A stretch of DNA of 64,000 nucleotides from Cladochytrium replicatum. Taxonomy: Eukaryota; Chytridiomycota; Chytridiomycetes; Cladochytriales; Cladochytriaceae. Position 1 is the first letter of the stretch. Each line of letters opens with the position of its first letter. The position numbers and the translations under genes are program-made. The notes beneath the pieces are model-generated. The model had not been told where the DNA came from. It ran no database searches and saw nothing but the letters and a program-made list of their open reading frames with translations. The DNA is taken from positions 248,001 through 312,000 of the forward strand of contig JAHLKD010000027.1 of assembly GCA_025526935.1 (NCBI GenBank), given 5' to 3'. This document shows positions 23,917 to 34,816 of the stretch, piece after piece.

Positions 23917-25768
23917 ATGGCAGAAGATGGTAAGTGTCAGATGTATACCCTTTTCTTGGAATATACCGTTTTCTTGGAATTGAATGACTTCTCACAGGAA
24001 CAGGAAGTGGAGCAAAGCTGGATAACCGAACTAAATAAAGTTCAAGACGACGAGTTTCGACAGACACAAAAGCTCCGGTACAAAGTTGAAGCTGCGCGGA
24101 GCGATCTCGCGTTTTGGCATCAAAAGTTAAAGCGAAGGCGGGCAGGGAAGCCTGAAGGTGATCCGTCTCTTGCAGTTAACGTATGTCAGAATAGTTTGAA
24201 TTGATTCAGCTTTGGCTAAGTTTCATGATCAGGAAGTTTATCTTCGTGATCAAGCAGAACTCAGGAAGGCCGAAGCAACATACGCCAGGAGATCACTCAG
24301 TTACGAAGCGGCGCTGCGAAATATTGCGAATGAAGGATCTGATGCGTTGCTGCTGAATGTTATGGATCTGCTACGTAGCGAGGTGAGATTTCGCCAGGCG
24401 GCCCTGCAGCGATTAGAAAAGGTGCTGGAAGAAGTTACTGACCGGTAAGAGTCGTCAAAATTCTGTAAATCTGATGCGAAAACAAACATGATTGATAGGC
24501 GAAGAGGCGTTAGGCGGCAACTGACCAAGGACATTAGAGTTGAAGACATTGCAATGGTGGGGACAGGATCAGCTCGCATTAGTCGAAGCTGATCAGTTCA
24601 CCACATTAGTTTCCGTTCAGCGCTAAAATAATTTCATACAGATTGCGAAGAAATCGGTGAGTGGACTGATTTTCTCATTTTGGTATTTCTGAATAACATT
24701 GGATAGACTATTGGGAGGTTTCTGTGAATGGGAGCACTGGTCTGGTACCTGCAAACTTTGTCGGATTTGAAGTTTCAGTTGCACGATATGACTATCCTCC
24801 AGCCGGACATCAAACCAATCCCGACTAACTCGAGTATGTTACTAGGATAGAAATCATTGTGATGTGAATTTGTCGAATATCACGTCATAGTCTCACCAGT
24901 CTAACTCCCATCCAAATTAATTATGATACATTCATTTGCAGTCTGCCTCGAACACGAAGTTTTATTGAGAATCAAACTTTGTTAGACGGAGGAGACGGCC
25001 CAACTACGGTAAGACAGGTAAATACAGCACAATCGTGAAAGGTAATTCCATGTTTTGGAAGGTCTAGAGTTCCCGCACCACAAGCTCTTGTAAATTCCAT
25101 TTCCGGAAACTGAAGACTCCGACTCTGGTCTCCATATTGGATCAGCATCTCTCGCTCAACCTCTCACATACGAAATTGGCCGCTCACTGGAAGCTCATCA
25201 CCAAGAAGGGTCGCCAAGGCCCGGCTAAAATGCCACCAAAAACGACAACAGCAACGTCAACGTCATCATTATTCCCCATGCCAACGGCACCAGCCGTAAA
25301 CAGTTCCTTGGATCTTGACCAAATGGACCCGGGCTGGGCGCTGTTCAACAGGAGCTGCTGAAAACTCTTGCGCACATGTGGGACGAAGGCGTACACAACG
25401 AGGAAGCTGATTTGCACGACAATGCCTACTTGAATCTCGTCGAATCCGTATCCGTGCTGATGCGCGCAGTCCGTGTCATGCACGAGCACACTGCGCCGGG
25501 ATCGCAGGGAAGTGTGACGCCATCTGACGGTGAGATCCGTACGCGCATAATTGCGTCTGCGGAGCGTTTGGAGCAATCTATTCGTGGGCTTGTGGAAGGG
25601 GGATCATTCGAAGAGCGGATTAAGCGAGTGGCGTTGGTCGAATCTGCCATCGATGTCGTTGAAAAGGTCGATCGGCTCGTTGGACAGCACGGTGCGAATG
25701 AAAGGAGGGCAGAAGAGGTTCGGGCGGCTTTTGGAAACTTGGCCAAGTGGATGGAACGACTCGCGTAG
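23917..25768 (+). CDS. BAR-domain protein with SH3 remnants, model uncertain
   Basis: A short first exon MAEDG is followed by EQEVEQSWITELNKVQDDEF, RQTQKLRYKVEAARSDLAFW and HQKLKRRRAGKPEGDPS, then, across a 52-bp-class intron, EVYLRDQAELRKAEATYARR and SLSYEAALRNIANEG with LRSEVRFRQAALQRLEKVLE. This is a BAR-type coiled coil, which binds curved membranes. Near 24705-24770 DYWEVSVNGSTGLVPANFVG is the second half of an SH3 domain, and ARYDYPPAGHQTNPD begins another. That one meets TAA where Glu is expected (DELE). Further exons run to a helical C-terminus (ELLKTLAHMWDEGVHNEEAD ... GNLAKWMERLA) ending at 25768. In the reading I favour, in-frame stops occur at about 24825, 25230 and 25318, so this could be a pseudogene, two genes, or a gene with exons I misplaced. 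Confidence 0.5.
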
Positions 25769-26220
25769 TTTGGGAAGATCCCCATGTAATGCTATTGAGA
25801 ATAAGTGTCACACCAAAAAAGACTGCAGCTCAAAAAACACTTTCTTTTGCTATTGGTTAATTGATTCAGTACTGTCAACAGCTGCGTTCCTTCCGTGTTC
25901 GGTCTGTGTTTTTAGATTAGAGCTAGAAATGGGGCTAATGTTCTTCGTAGTACCTGTGCTTCCAGAGTTGCAAGCCTTCCTTCCAAACGAGTTAACTTTT
26001 CGTCCAAGTGAGCAAGTTCCGTTCGAGCATGAAACTCTTAACCCCACCGTTAGAACATACACATATGGTGGAGCAGTCTCACCAAAGCGGGACAAATAAG
26101 AAGTCATCTGCTGAATTCCTACACTGAGCGAGCGTATCATTTCGCGACTCTCCAGATCATCCTGAAGCACTGATGTTTGTTCGGAGGACATTTAGGTGCG
26201 CACTGGCGCAGTTCGCGTTC

Positions 26221-29006
26221 CTAAAATTCATTGCCATATCCTACAATCCCTTTTCCAAGATTCTCAAGAAACTTTTCCTTGTCCAAAGTCATCCGTGGCC
26301 TTACTTCCGCTACCAAAACTCCGAAACCTCTCGCAACATATTCATCCACCCTTCTCCGACTTTTGTCAGCATCATATCGGGTCAATGCATTCGAAAACTC
26401 AGTCGCTGAAAGCCGGGCATCCTTGGTGTACATTGATTGAATTGCCTTTCGAAGTCCCGAGATGTATGCGATCATTGCTGAAAGATGCTGCTCCCTGAAA
26501 ACATCGAGGAACGTGCAATCCTCCGCATTTTGGAAGAGCCATTTGTACGTAACGTACTCTCCTGGTTGGTCCGAGTCGAGAGCGGTAAGAAGAGACTGTA
26601 CATCAGCATCATTTTTTTCTGGCCACATGCTTCGAAGTAGAGGAGGGACACTTGATTTGGTAATGAAGCCTTTGGATTGGTCTTCGTGGAGATCGAGATC
26701 CGCTCGGTGGAAAGCGTGCTTAAGCGGCCCGAGAACTGCTTGGAGATGGTGATATAATGATTCATCTTTCACGTCTAAGTAGAGTCACCAATGATCATTG
26801 GAAGTAGATGGGCGAACTCACCTGTTAGGATATCATGGAATAGCATACAATCAATGCTTTGCAATCGATACTTTTTAGCTGCTTCTAAGAGATTGTAGCC
26901 CCACTCAGCAACTACATCCTGGCTTCCAAACTTCTTTTTGAGGTACATGAATAGAAAATCTGCAAGCTGCAAATTTGATATGGATCAGATGAATCGTAAG
27001 TCAATGACCGTCCATCTTACGGGGAGTCGATTTTTGGCCTTTGTTGATGCATCGTGAAGAATTTTCGAACTCCATATGTCCCGAAACAACAATGTACAGT
27101 CCTTTTTCGAGAGTCGGTGATTCGGAATCTTTCCTTTAAATCTGAGATACTTTGGAACTTCGCTACTCAATCCCAGACCGATGAAGAATCGCGGCTCTCC
27201 AGCAGATTGCGACTCACTTCAGATACATGAGAAAGTAGTATCGATGTTCCACCTGTCGGTTATACCTCTCAGCTTGCTTCCGCTGTATTGGTCTTGTTGA
27301 TTTCAGCTATATATCATGGAAGTCATCATTAGCAGCTCGGAACATCTTCCCAAAAACTCCCACCTTTATAAGCTCTCTCAATAGTACAACAATTGAATCA
27401 TTGGAGTCGAAATCCTTGCACATGTGAGCCCACTCGTAGATATCTGTCTTGCACAGCCCTTCGATGTATTCCCAGTTTGGGAAGTCCTTCGGCTTGAACA
27501 TGAACTGGAATAACTCTGAAAATGAACAGTGAGGCCTACCTTCGATTTTTGCAGGGACAATAGCTTAGAATCAAGTGCCTTGACATTTTGCTTAAGCTTT
27601 TCATTTTCTTCTCTCTCCAGCCTTCAATCAGAGAATAATCGAGTGCAATCTGTATTTGAAACATACCTGCATTCGTAAAGCTTTATTGGCATCCTCAAGG
27701 TCTTTTTGGAAACGATTGGCTTTGGTTGATGCTTCCTCAAACAACTGTTTTGGAACAGAAAGTGAAAATCGAAGCTGCAACTCTCCAAGCTCCTTCACGG
27801 CCTCTGCTCTCTCAGCGTGAACTAATCGATAGGTTCATCAGCTAAAAACAGCAATCCAGATAATATCACAAATACCTCGGCGTAAAGTTCTTTGAAATTC
27901 TATGCCTTCATCTTCTTTCTGACGAATAAGATCTTGATTCTTCTTCTCAGAAGCCTCAAGTTCTGCATACAGCTCCTTCAGACGAGCTTGATTGAATTCC
28001 TGGTAACTGATTAATTAGACCAAACGGTGATTCGCGTCCATCACGAGTCTGAGTTTCTCACATCATTCCGAGTTGCTTCCATCGCTCCATGGATTTTCTT
28101 GGTCAAATCGCTGATCTCGGTATGCGCTCCCTCAAGTTTCTTCCGTTCCTCAAACAGAGCCGCATTGAGCTTCCTGTTTTCATTCCTTAAGAACCATATA
28201 TGTTGCTATGGTAAAGGTGGAATAAATTGTTTAGACGCCTCACCGCAAACGTTCTGCGACTGCAACTGCCTCGTCACTCAACCGTTGAACTTCCCTCGCC
28301 GACTGAGCCCTCTGTGCGCATAATTTGCTGTCTAGTGGAAGTGTGTGCATTTAAGTGATGTCAAGGAAGTCAAAAGCTGATGATAAGGGAATATTCAGCG
28401 CCATTCGGATATAGTTTGACAATCTCCGATTGTTGCGAGCTGATCAATGTTTCGTATTCCTGCTTGACTTCACTCAGAATCGGAGAATATGTTTTGAATT
28501 CCTCGATAATCATATCTATTTGGAACATGATCAGTGCTGAATCAAGTTCTGTGGAATCTGGAAGTGCGACAAACCAAACACTGTGCGGAACACTTGAAGT
28601 CGTCTTGGATCCCTTTTAATCAAGTGATTAACACAAAGGTCGTATTTTTGATCCACTTTTGGGTTACCCAACCGGAGCACTAACAAGGAGTGAGTTTTCG
28701 AATTTCTCACGACCTTTTGCAATTTTACCTTTCCGCACCGGTGAGCCTCAATTCATCACGGATGTATTTTAGAGCACAATGCAAGAGCTTCGGACGTGTT
28801 TTGTCGGTCGGATACAGAATCTCTGCGCTTGGGGGTACAAAGTTGGACATGACCACTTGGGTGTGGTTGGTATTCGGAGGGAATCCAGGAACAGCGGACG
28901 AGGCTCTTGCATTGTGGTTTGACCATGCCGAGCGAGGACGTGGGAGTGTAATCGGCTTGATGCTTGCTTTTGAAAGATCGGGATCACCGTCTTCGGTTGG
29001 GATCAT
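26221..29006 (-). CDS. TSNAXIP1-like ciliary/flagellar protein
   Basis: TSNAXIP1 (translin-associated factor X-interacting protein 1) is associated with sperm flagella and cilia in animals. The ATG is at 29004-29006 (MIPTEDGDPDLSKAS). The first exon ends with KLLHCALKYIRDELRLTGAE, resembling the TSNAXIP1 N-terminal domain. Coiled-coil exons follow (27550-28500), then KPKDFPNWEYIEGLCKTDIY and VPKYLRFKGKIPNHRLSKKD, the conserved 'yLr..GkI.Nr.lsK' block. After that come LADFLFMYLKKKFGSQDVVA, EWGYNLLEAAKKYRLQSIDC and a C-terminal helical region with acidic loops (ALDSDQPGEYVTY, LTRYDADKSRRR) that resemble EF-hand-like units. It stops at 26221-26223. About ten exons; no lesion was noticed. It is divergent from the TUG gene. 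Its intactness supports a flagellated life stage. Confidence 0.75.
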
Positions 29007-29077
29007 CAACGTGATTTGAACTTTGCGAGTGTGGCTTTGACGAAGCTTACGCACACCAAACACCAACATTAACAGTA
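29007..29077. promoter_or_regulatory. 71-bp divergent promoter between TSNAXIP1-like and TUG genes
   Basis: The two start codons face away from each other with only 71 bp between them, so leaders and core promoters must overlap. No TATA box is evident. Shared regulation is possible but not shown. Confidence 0.5.
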
Positions 29078-31224
29078 ATGGCATCCCAGGTCACTGTCGA
29101 ATTGGATTGGGCACCCTCGCGAAGAACGGTCGTGAAGGTGACACCAGCAATGAATCTCAAAGCAATCGTCACCGCTGCTTGCGAAAAGTTGAAGGAGAAT
29201 CCGTCCCAGCCTCTTGGATTGAGGTGTGTGAATCCATCGTATTTGAAGGTGCTTGCATTCTTATTAGCGGTTTCTTTAAAGGCACCACAAAAACACATTA
29301 GACCTGTCACTTTCAGTTCGTTTTGCCAACCTTCCCCCTGGTGCGAAATTGGTCCTCTTCCGAACCCAAACCCGAGAAGGCAAGTTAACGTCAATGGCGT
29401 GGTCAATCCTTAAAAAGCTGACGAGATAATTGAATTCTACTAGATGCAAAACCCGTGATTGCAACCGTAGCAGTACAAGTTCCGGATCAGCCAAGGCTGA
29501 TGGATAAGTTTGCGGTGAAGAAGACGCTATGGCAGGTGTTGCTTCACTTCGAAGCACTTTCTGGAGAGTATGTGTGTGTTCTCCTAATGAATGTCCTTCA
29601 TGGCTGATACTTGGTGTTAGGACACTGAATCTAACCCGTCGTACGGGAGTTCCACCTACCGACTCCAAGGCTGGTGCGGCACAGTTCTTCAAAGCGATTG
29701 CAGATCTTGGCAAAAAGACTGAACCTGTGTACATGATCCCGGTTTGTGTGGTCATGAATGTGGAGGTAATGCGAAACATGAGAATGCACGCAGACGGAAC
29801 GCATTTAAACATCATTTCAACAGTACAACACTGTTGAATCCCTCCAGAGGACAACTTTGGAGGACGCTGGAATCACCACAAATGGTATCGTCAGGATACT
29901 GTTCCGATTCTCAGATCAAACGCTGGAGCAAACGTTGCCCATCATTGATCGAGAAATTCCAAACCCACGATCCCCAACGGGTGCACAGATTCCAGCTCGA
30001 GTGGCATCTGTCAAGTATGGCGACATCGAAGTTCCTGATATTGTTCTGAAACCGGCCGGGGTGTCTGAAGCAAAGCCGATGGAGTTGGATGTTCCACATC
30101 AACAAGCCTCATCTGCTGCTACAGAACATTCCAGTTCCTCGACAGCTGAGAATACCCCTGTAGTTGCAGAACGGCCATCAACCGCGGAAACGTCATCTGA
30201 TGCTGCCGGGGCGATGGTCGTGGATGGACAACCGACCACCGTACCTGCAAGCTCTGATAATGTCGCAGACGACAACACTGCCACAAAAGAGCAGGTTTCT
30301 GTAGGTCACATTCACTTGTGATATCATTTGATACTAATCTTTGATGTTCAAGTTATCCTTCAATCGGAATATTCATGTTTACCGCCCTCCCGCCGATGAA
30401 AGCTCAGCACCAGTGCGAAGTATGTGTCCACCTTTCTTGTAGCGGAGCTCAAAGTAATTCATTTTCCAGTTGACTTGCCTGATTCTTTCTTTGAGCTGTC
30501 AGGGGCGGAAATCGGCGCCATCCTGCAATCGGCCAAATCGCGCCGGGCACAAGACGAGAACCGACCGCTTATGACAAGGGCAATGCGCGAGAAGGAGCTT
30601 GAGTTGAGACAGAAGAAGTGGCCGAAGACGTTAATCAGGGTTCGACTTCCAGACCGAACGACCTTGCAAGTAACATTTTTTTCTGGAGATCCTGGCAAGT
30701 ATAGTGCGAGGATATTAGTCCGATTTGCTGAGTGGAACTCGTAGTGGCGGAGCTGTACAACATTGTGAGAGAAGGTCTCGCAACACCTGCTAGGGATTTT
30801 TATCTCTATGTAACCCCTCCACAAAAAACGATTCCGGACACGAACGAGATGACATTTTGGAAAGAGTCTCTAGCACCACAGTCTGTGGTATATTTCTCGT
30901 GGAGAGACGGCGAAAAGAGTAAGTCGTAGTGCTCAGCTCAATAGCTCATGTTAACTGGTCGATATTGTACTAACAACATTAGGCGGACCCTATCTATCCA
31001 ACAATATGACAGCTAAATTTGAAGATTTTCCTAAGCCTGCTATGCCAAACATCCAAGTGCCCCCGGGTCCAGAATCAAAGATCATGGCGCAAGAAGAAGA
31101 CCAGCAGGAACGTTCAAAGGAATCACAATCATTTGGGAGTGGATCCACATCAAGTTCGGCCATTCCACTGAGAGAGAATGGACCGAAGGTACCCAAATGG
31201 CTTAAGCTTGGCAAGAAGACGTGA
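29078..31224 (+). CDS. TUG/ASPSCR1-like UBX-domain protein
   Basis: TUG (ASPSCR1; Ubx4 in yeast) binds the AAA ATPase Cdc48/p97 through a UBX domain and carries ubiquitin-like folds at its N-terminus. MASQVTVELDWAPSRRTVVK with AIVTAACEKLKENPSQPLGL is the first ubiquitin-like domain. A later exon reads LSLSVRFANLPPGAKLVLFR, the TUG hallmark after it, followed by KFAVKKTLWQVLLHFEALSG and ESLQRTTLEDAGITTNGIVR. A Ser/Thr/Ala-rich linker spans roughly 30050-30300. The C-terminal UBX part includes WPKTLIRVRLPDRTTLQVTF, TPARDFYLYVTPPQKTIPD and SLAPQSVVYFSWRDGEKS. The last exon ends VPKWLKLGKKT at TGA 31222-31224. The small introns read cleanly and nothing suggests decay. Confidence 0.88.
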
Positions 31225-32189
31225 TCTGTGATTATGCATTCAGCAACTACTGAGGAGTGAACATGCTTCCATTATATGATGAGTCGGGTTGCATTGGGCC
31301 TTAAAAAGTCCAGTATCCCAATCCAAATTTTCCTGTGGAAATGGCTGTCCATCATTGGATGTCGTCCGAAAACCCCTTTTGTACGGGTTTGGTACGGGTA
31401 ACAAACAAATCGGTCCTCCAACAACCCTTCTCGTAACAAGCAGGTTAAAATGGTTTAATTTTTCCAACTTTGGCAGCAAGCCGATACATGCAGTTCATCA
31501 TTTGTGCAACTGTGGTGGTGTAGTAAAATCAGGAGCAGTTGAAGCTGGCCTACACATCCCCTCTTCTTTACCGAGTGCGATCATCTTTACGGAATCGAAA
31601 TTGCCTGTTGTCTCAGGCACATGAATTACCATCCAACTGCCCGCGTAAATTTCATGAACGTCCTGACGACGGGTCGTTTATGACATTGGCCCATTTGATG
31701 AGCTTCTTGATATGTAGGATACAGAAACGATTTCCATATTCAGATCTTTCTACAAGTTTTCTTTGTTTTACATTGTCAAATAGTGGCCCGTTTGGTTCAG
31801 GCAACCGCAACAAATCTAAATTTGTGAAACCAAAAGCAGTCTTCACAAAAGCGGTTTTGGAGGACATCCATTTAATGGACCAGAATGGACATATTAACGC
31901 CATTGAATATACCCAACCTGAACATCCAAAACATCTGAAGAATTGTCTCACGGTTTCCATTGCAATCACCATACATTCGCACACTTTGTGTTGTTCTCTA
32001 CGCGCTCAACAGCTGGACTATGCTTGTACACAGCCACTGACCATCCTTGGAACGATCTCCCGCAGTGGCACTGGGAGCTGATTCACGTAACGCTCTTGCG
32101 AGCAGAGATCAGCCTGTATGCGTTTCACTGCCAACTCTGTCAACGCAGGGAGGAAACAGTCAATTATTGATCTTTGTTGCCCTGACTCT

Positions 32190-32997
32190 AGAGTCGCCCA
32201 TCCTCTCAAGGGTCAGTACCCCCAGTGAGAACGTACCAGGTCCCTGCATCTTCTATGTGCATCACTCCAAATCCACCTGGAAGGGAGTAATTCTGAGGCT
32301 GCATGAGCTCCCTAATGTTGTCTTTCACTCTCCACTGACGCCTGACTTTAACCGCGAGACTGCTGTAGATCTCCACCACCACTGCGGGCGCACACTGCTG
32401 GATCCAGAGTCTCTTTGGGTCATCTTTCTTTGCGTCACGTAGCTGCTTGACGCGGTGGGCAACACACTGCTGCTTGTAGTACAGGTACGCTCACCGTCCC
32501 GCAAAGAATCCAAAAAGCTGAGACGGAAGCACAGACCATATCATTCTGTCCTTCCCTGTCCAATGTCACTCCATTTGACGTGAGGATATGGGACGGAATC
32601 CCACCGCCAATTTAATCCAGTCCAGGTAGCTCATCCTACTGATATAAACATCCTCATGCTCCACCAACAGCGACGAACCCCCAGGTGCATACACAGGGGC
32701 AGGAGGCGTGGGAGTAGTGGACGTCATGCACCAGGCAACTCTCTTAGCTATAGGGGACCGCGATCGGCTCCCAAACTGTGTAGGGGGCTTCAACTGTGAT
32801 ACTGATTCTGCAATGCTCTTAAGTTGGGCTGTGACCTCGGCAAAGGAGCTATGCATCTCATCCTGCATCTTCTTGAGCGAGTTGGTGCTCCCGTTGACTG
32901 CAGAAATTTCCTCTCTCAGACCCTGCACCTCACACTTGATAAGCTGGGAGAATCTTTCCATGATTGGATTTTGTGGCATTCCTGGGGAGCTAGGCAC
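32190..32997 (-). pseudogene. Relic coiled-coil gene of unknown family
   Basis: The first frame (from 32997) reads PIMERFSQLIKCEVQGLREE then NSLKKMQDEMHSSFAEVTAQ, a short coiled coil, and VYAPGGSSLLVEHEDVYISR. Downstream, shifted frames keep coding character: VVVEIYSSLAVKVRRQWRVK and GVMHIEDAGTWYVLTGGTDP, then a stop. At least two frame changes are needed. It lies just outside the left arm of the fold-back element and may be part of an older insertion. I do not recognise the family, and it is not the arm-encoded coiled-coil gene. Confidence 0.4.
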
Positions 32998-33119
32998 AGT
33001 ACAGCAACTGTTGGCTACCTATTCCTATTTTCTATGGATTGTGTGGGGGCTTGAGTTTCTGATAGCTTAGTTCTGATGACAGACTTGGAGTCTGGGACTT
33101 ATGCTTGCTGCCTATGCAG

Positions 33120-33300
33120 TAAGGTTCGGCGGGTCCGGGTCGGGTCCGGGTCAGGTTCGGGTTTCAGTGGCGACCCGCATTAAACCCTTTATGTTGGGTC
33201 GTGTTTGTCCAGGCACCCGCCGAGAATACCCGGACCCGAAGTGGTTGAAACCCGTACCCGACCCTGACCCGCCGGGGTTTTGCTGCCCAGGAGAGGATTG
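33120..33300. repeat. GC-rich terminal hairpin, left
   Basis: GGCGGGTCCGGGTCGGGTCC near the start pairs with ACCCGTACCCGACCCTGACC and CGCCGG near 33258-33282, so each element end can fold on itself in addition to pairing with the other end. Confidence 0.7.
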
Positions 33301-33409
33301 ATTGAACTTGAGATAGAACACGGATATTTACATGAACACTTTGTGTCTGTGTGGACAGAGTGTTATTTACAAACACTATCGTAAAGAGAAACAAAACTCC
33401 ACTGAACAA

Positions 33410-34659
33410 TCACAAGTTGATATGTGGAACAGCCCAAATCAGCTTCTGTATCTGGTTCATATTGTCAGAGTCCCATCCACCACTGGTTACATCCTTCGCC
33501 AACCCAGTCCTGATGAACCCATCGATGTCGTCATTTGAAAGCATGAAATCCTTGGCTAAACCTGTCTTCCAAGGTTTCCAATCCACCTCAGGGAGCGTTA
33601 TGGACGAAAGATGCCCAATGTATGCCGTCCAGAACCTTTGCCACTCAGAAGGATATGCATCCACTAATGCTCTGAACATGCGATAGATAGTGGCAGACAT
33701 ACTTAGCGAGTTGTGGTGCCGTATCCAGTTTCTGAGCAAAATGTGCACCCTAAGAAGAGTAAGGCCGCTCCCTGCTACTTGAAGTTGATGTTCGGCTTGA
33801 GTGGTCGTCTGATTCAACAAATATGGGCCGTAAGAACTCACTTTGGGAGAGGACTTTGTAGTTAATGCTGACAAACTTGATTGATGGTGGAAGAGACGGC
33901 AATTTAAGGTCATAAATAACCTCACTGATCTTTTTTCATCTGGAAGCAGATGCCCTGGATGACCTCTTTCACCAAAAGGATAGCTGTACGACGGTGCTGC
34001 TGTAGGCTAAGCAATGCAAGGGAACTGGTTGGAGAACTGGTTTGTTGTACCTTCGGAATTCTACCAATCCCCTTGATAGCCGACGAGATACTTATTGGGC
34101 CGCTGGTTGATGTTGGCGCCGCAGGTGTAGCAGCTTCTGAATGACCAGCCTGTCGTTTCAGAGCAGCAAGCTCTCCCTCCAGGGCGGTCACACGTGATTT
34201 CCATTGTGAAATCTCCTGGGAAGCTGCCTGCTTCTCCCTTTCCATTGCAGCTGTGATCTCCCTGAATCTTGCTAGCTCTTCGTGCTCGCTGTGCTGAATC
34301 AATGCACCAGCCCTGCCCAATTCACCAAGGAGAGCCTTCTCTTGCACTTCTGCTGCAATGGGGGTCCTTCTCTCGTTCATTGCCGTCTCTTCAAGATCTT
34401 TTGTCATGTTCAACAGTCGTTCTGACTGTTTGAGGACTTGTTTTGTCCTTTCACGGTCCTCATCTGCTTGTTTGATGGTCACTTGGAACTCGTCAACCTT
34501 TGCAGTGACAGGCTTTCCTCTGTAAATGCCGTACTTGTGTCCCTGCCGCCTGTAAAAGTCCAGAAATGTTGTTTCCTTCTGAAAGGAAGAGCTTTTCAAG
34601 CACTCCATACGACAGGCGTTTGCTGCTGTTATGAACTCCGTTCGTCCACTACATTCATC
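33410..34659 (-). pseudogene. Truncated left copy of element-borne coiled-coil gene
   Basis: It starts mid-gene at DECSGRTEFITAANAYRMEC and runs through SSSFQKETTFLDFYRRQGHK, a coiled coil (QVLKQSERLLNMTKDLEETA; EHEELARFREITAAMEREKQ; SRVTALEGELAALKRQAGHS) and a C-terminal part with YRMFRALVDAYPSEWQRFWT and KDFMLSNDDIDGFIRTGLAK. It has a frame break around 33920 and lacks the N-terminal 150 residues present on the right side. The protein family is unknown. Confidence 0.65.
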
Positions 34660-34708
34660 CTCTCTATCAATGTTACTAGCAATACAATTCTGTCTACCCG
34701 GACACTTT
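34658..34708 (-). repeat. Fragment of the 97-bp repeat at the left arm junction
   Basis: CCTCTCTATCAATGTTACTA followed by GCAATACAATTCTG and TACCCGGACACTTTCC is a partial reverse-complement unit of the minisatellite found 2.3 kb to the right. It abuts the inner end of the left arm. Confidence 0.75.
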
Positions 34709-34816
34709 CCAAGAAGTCACAACAGAAGTTCTGTAACAAACAATTTCTACCACGACAGACCTCGAGAGCTGTTCTTTCTGTGCACCTGGACACGTTCCAG
34801 CCACACCACAGCAAAA

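Larger units (their letters stand above)
33120..34659 (-). repeat. Left inverted arm
   Basis: This is the inverted copy of 38587-40140. It carries a truncated copy of the coiled-coil gene on the minus strand (34659 down to 33410) and the GC-rich terminal hairpin (33120-33300). Identity to the right arm looks high by eye, with substitutions and indels. It ends at ATGAATG..., where the next bases (from about 34658) are instead a fragment of the 97-bp repeat. Confidence 0.85.
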
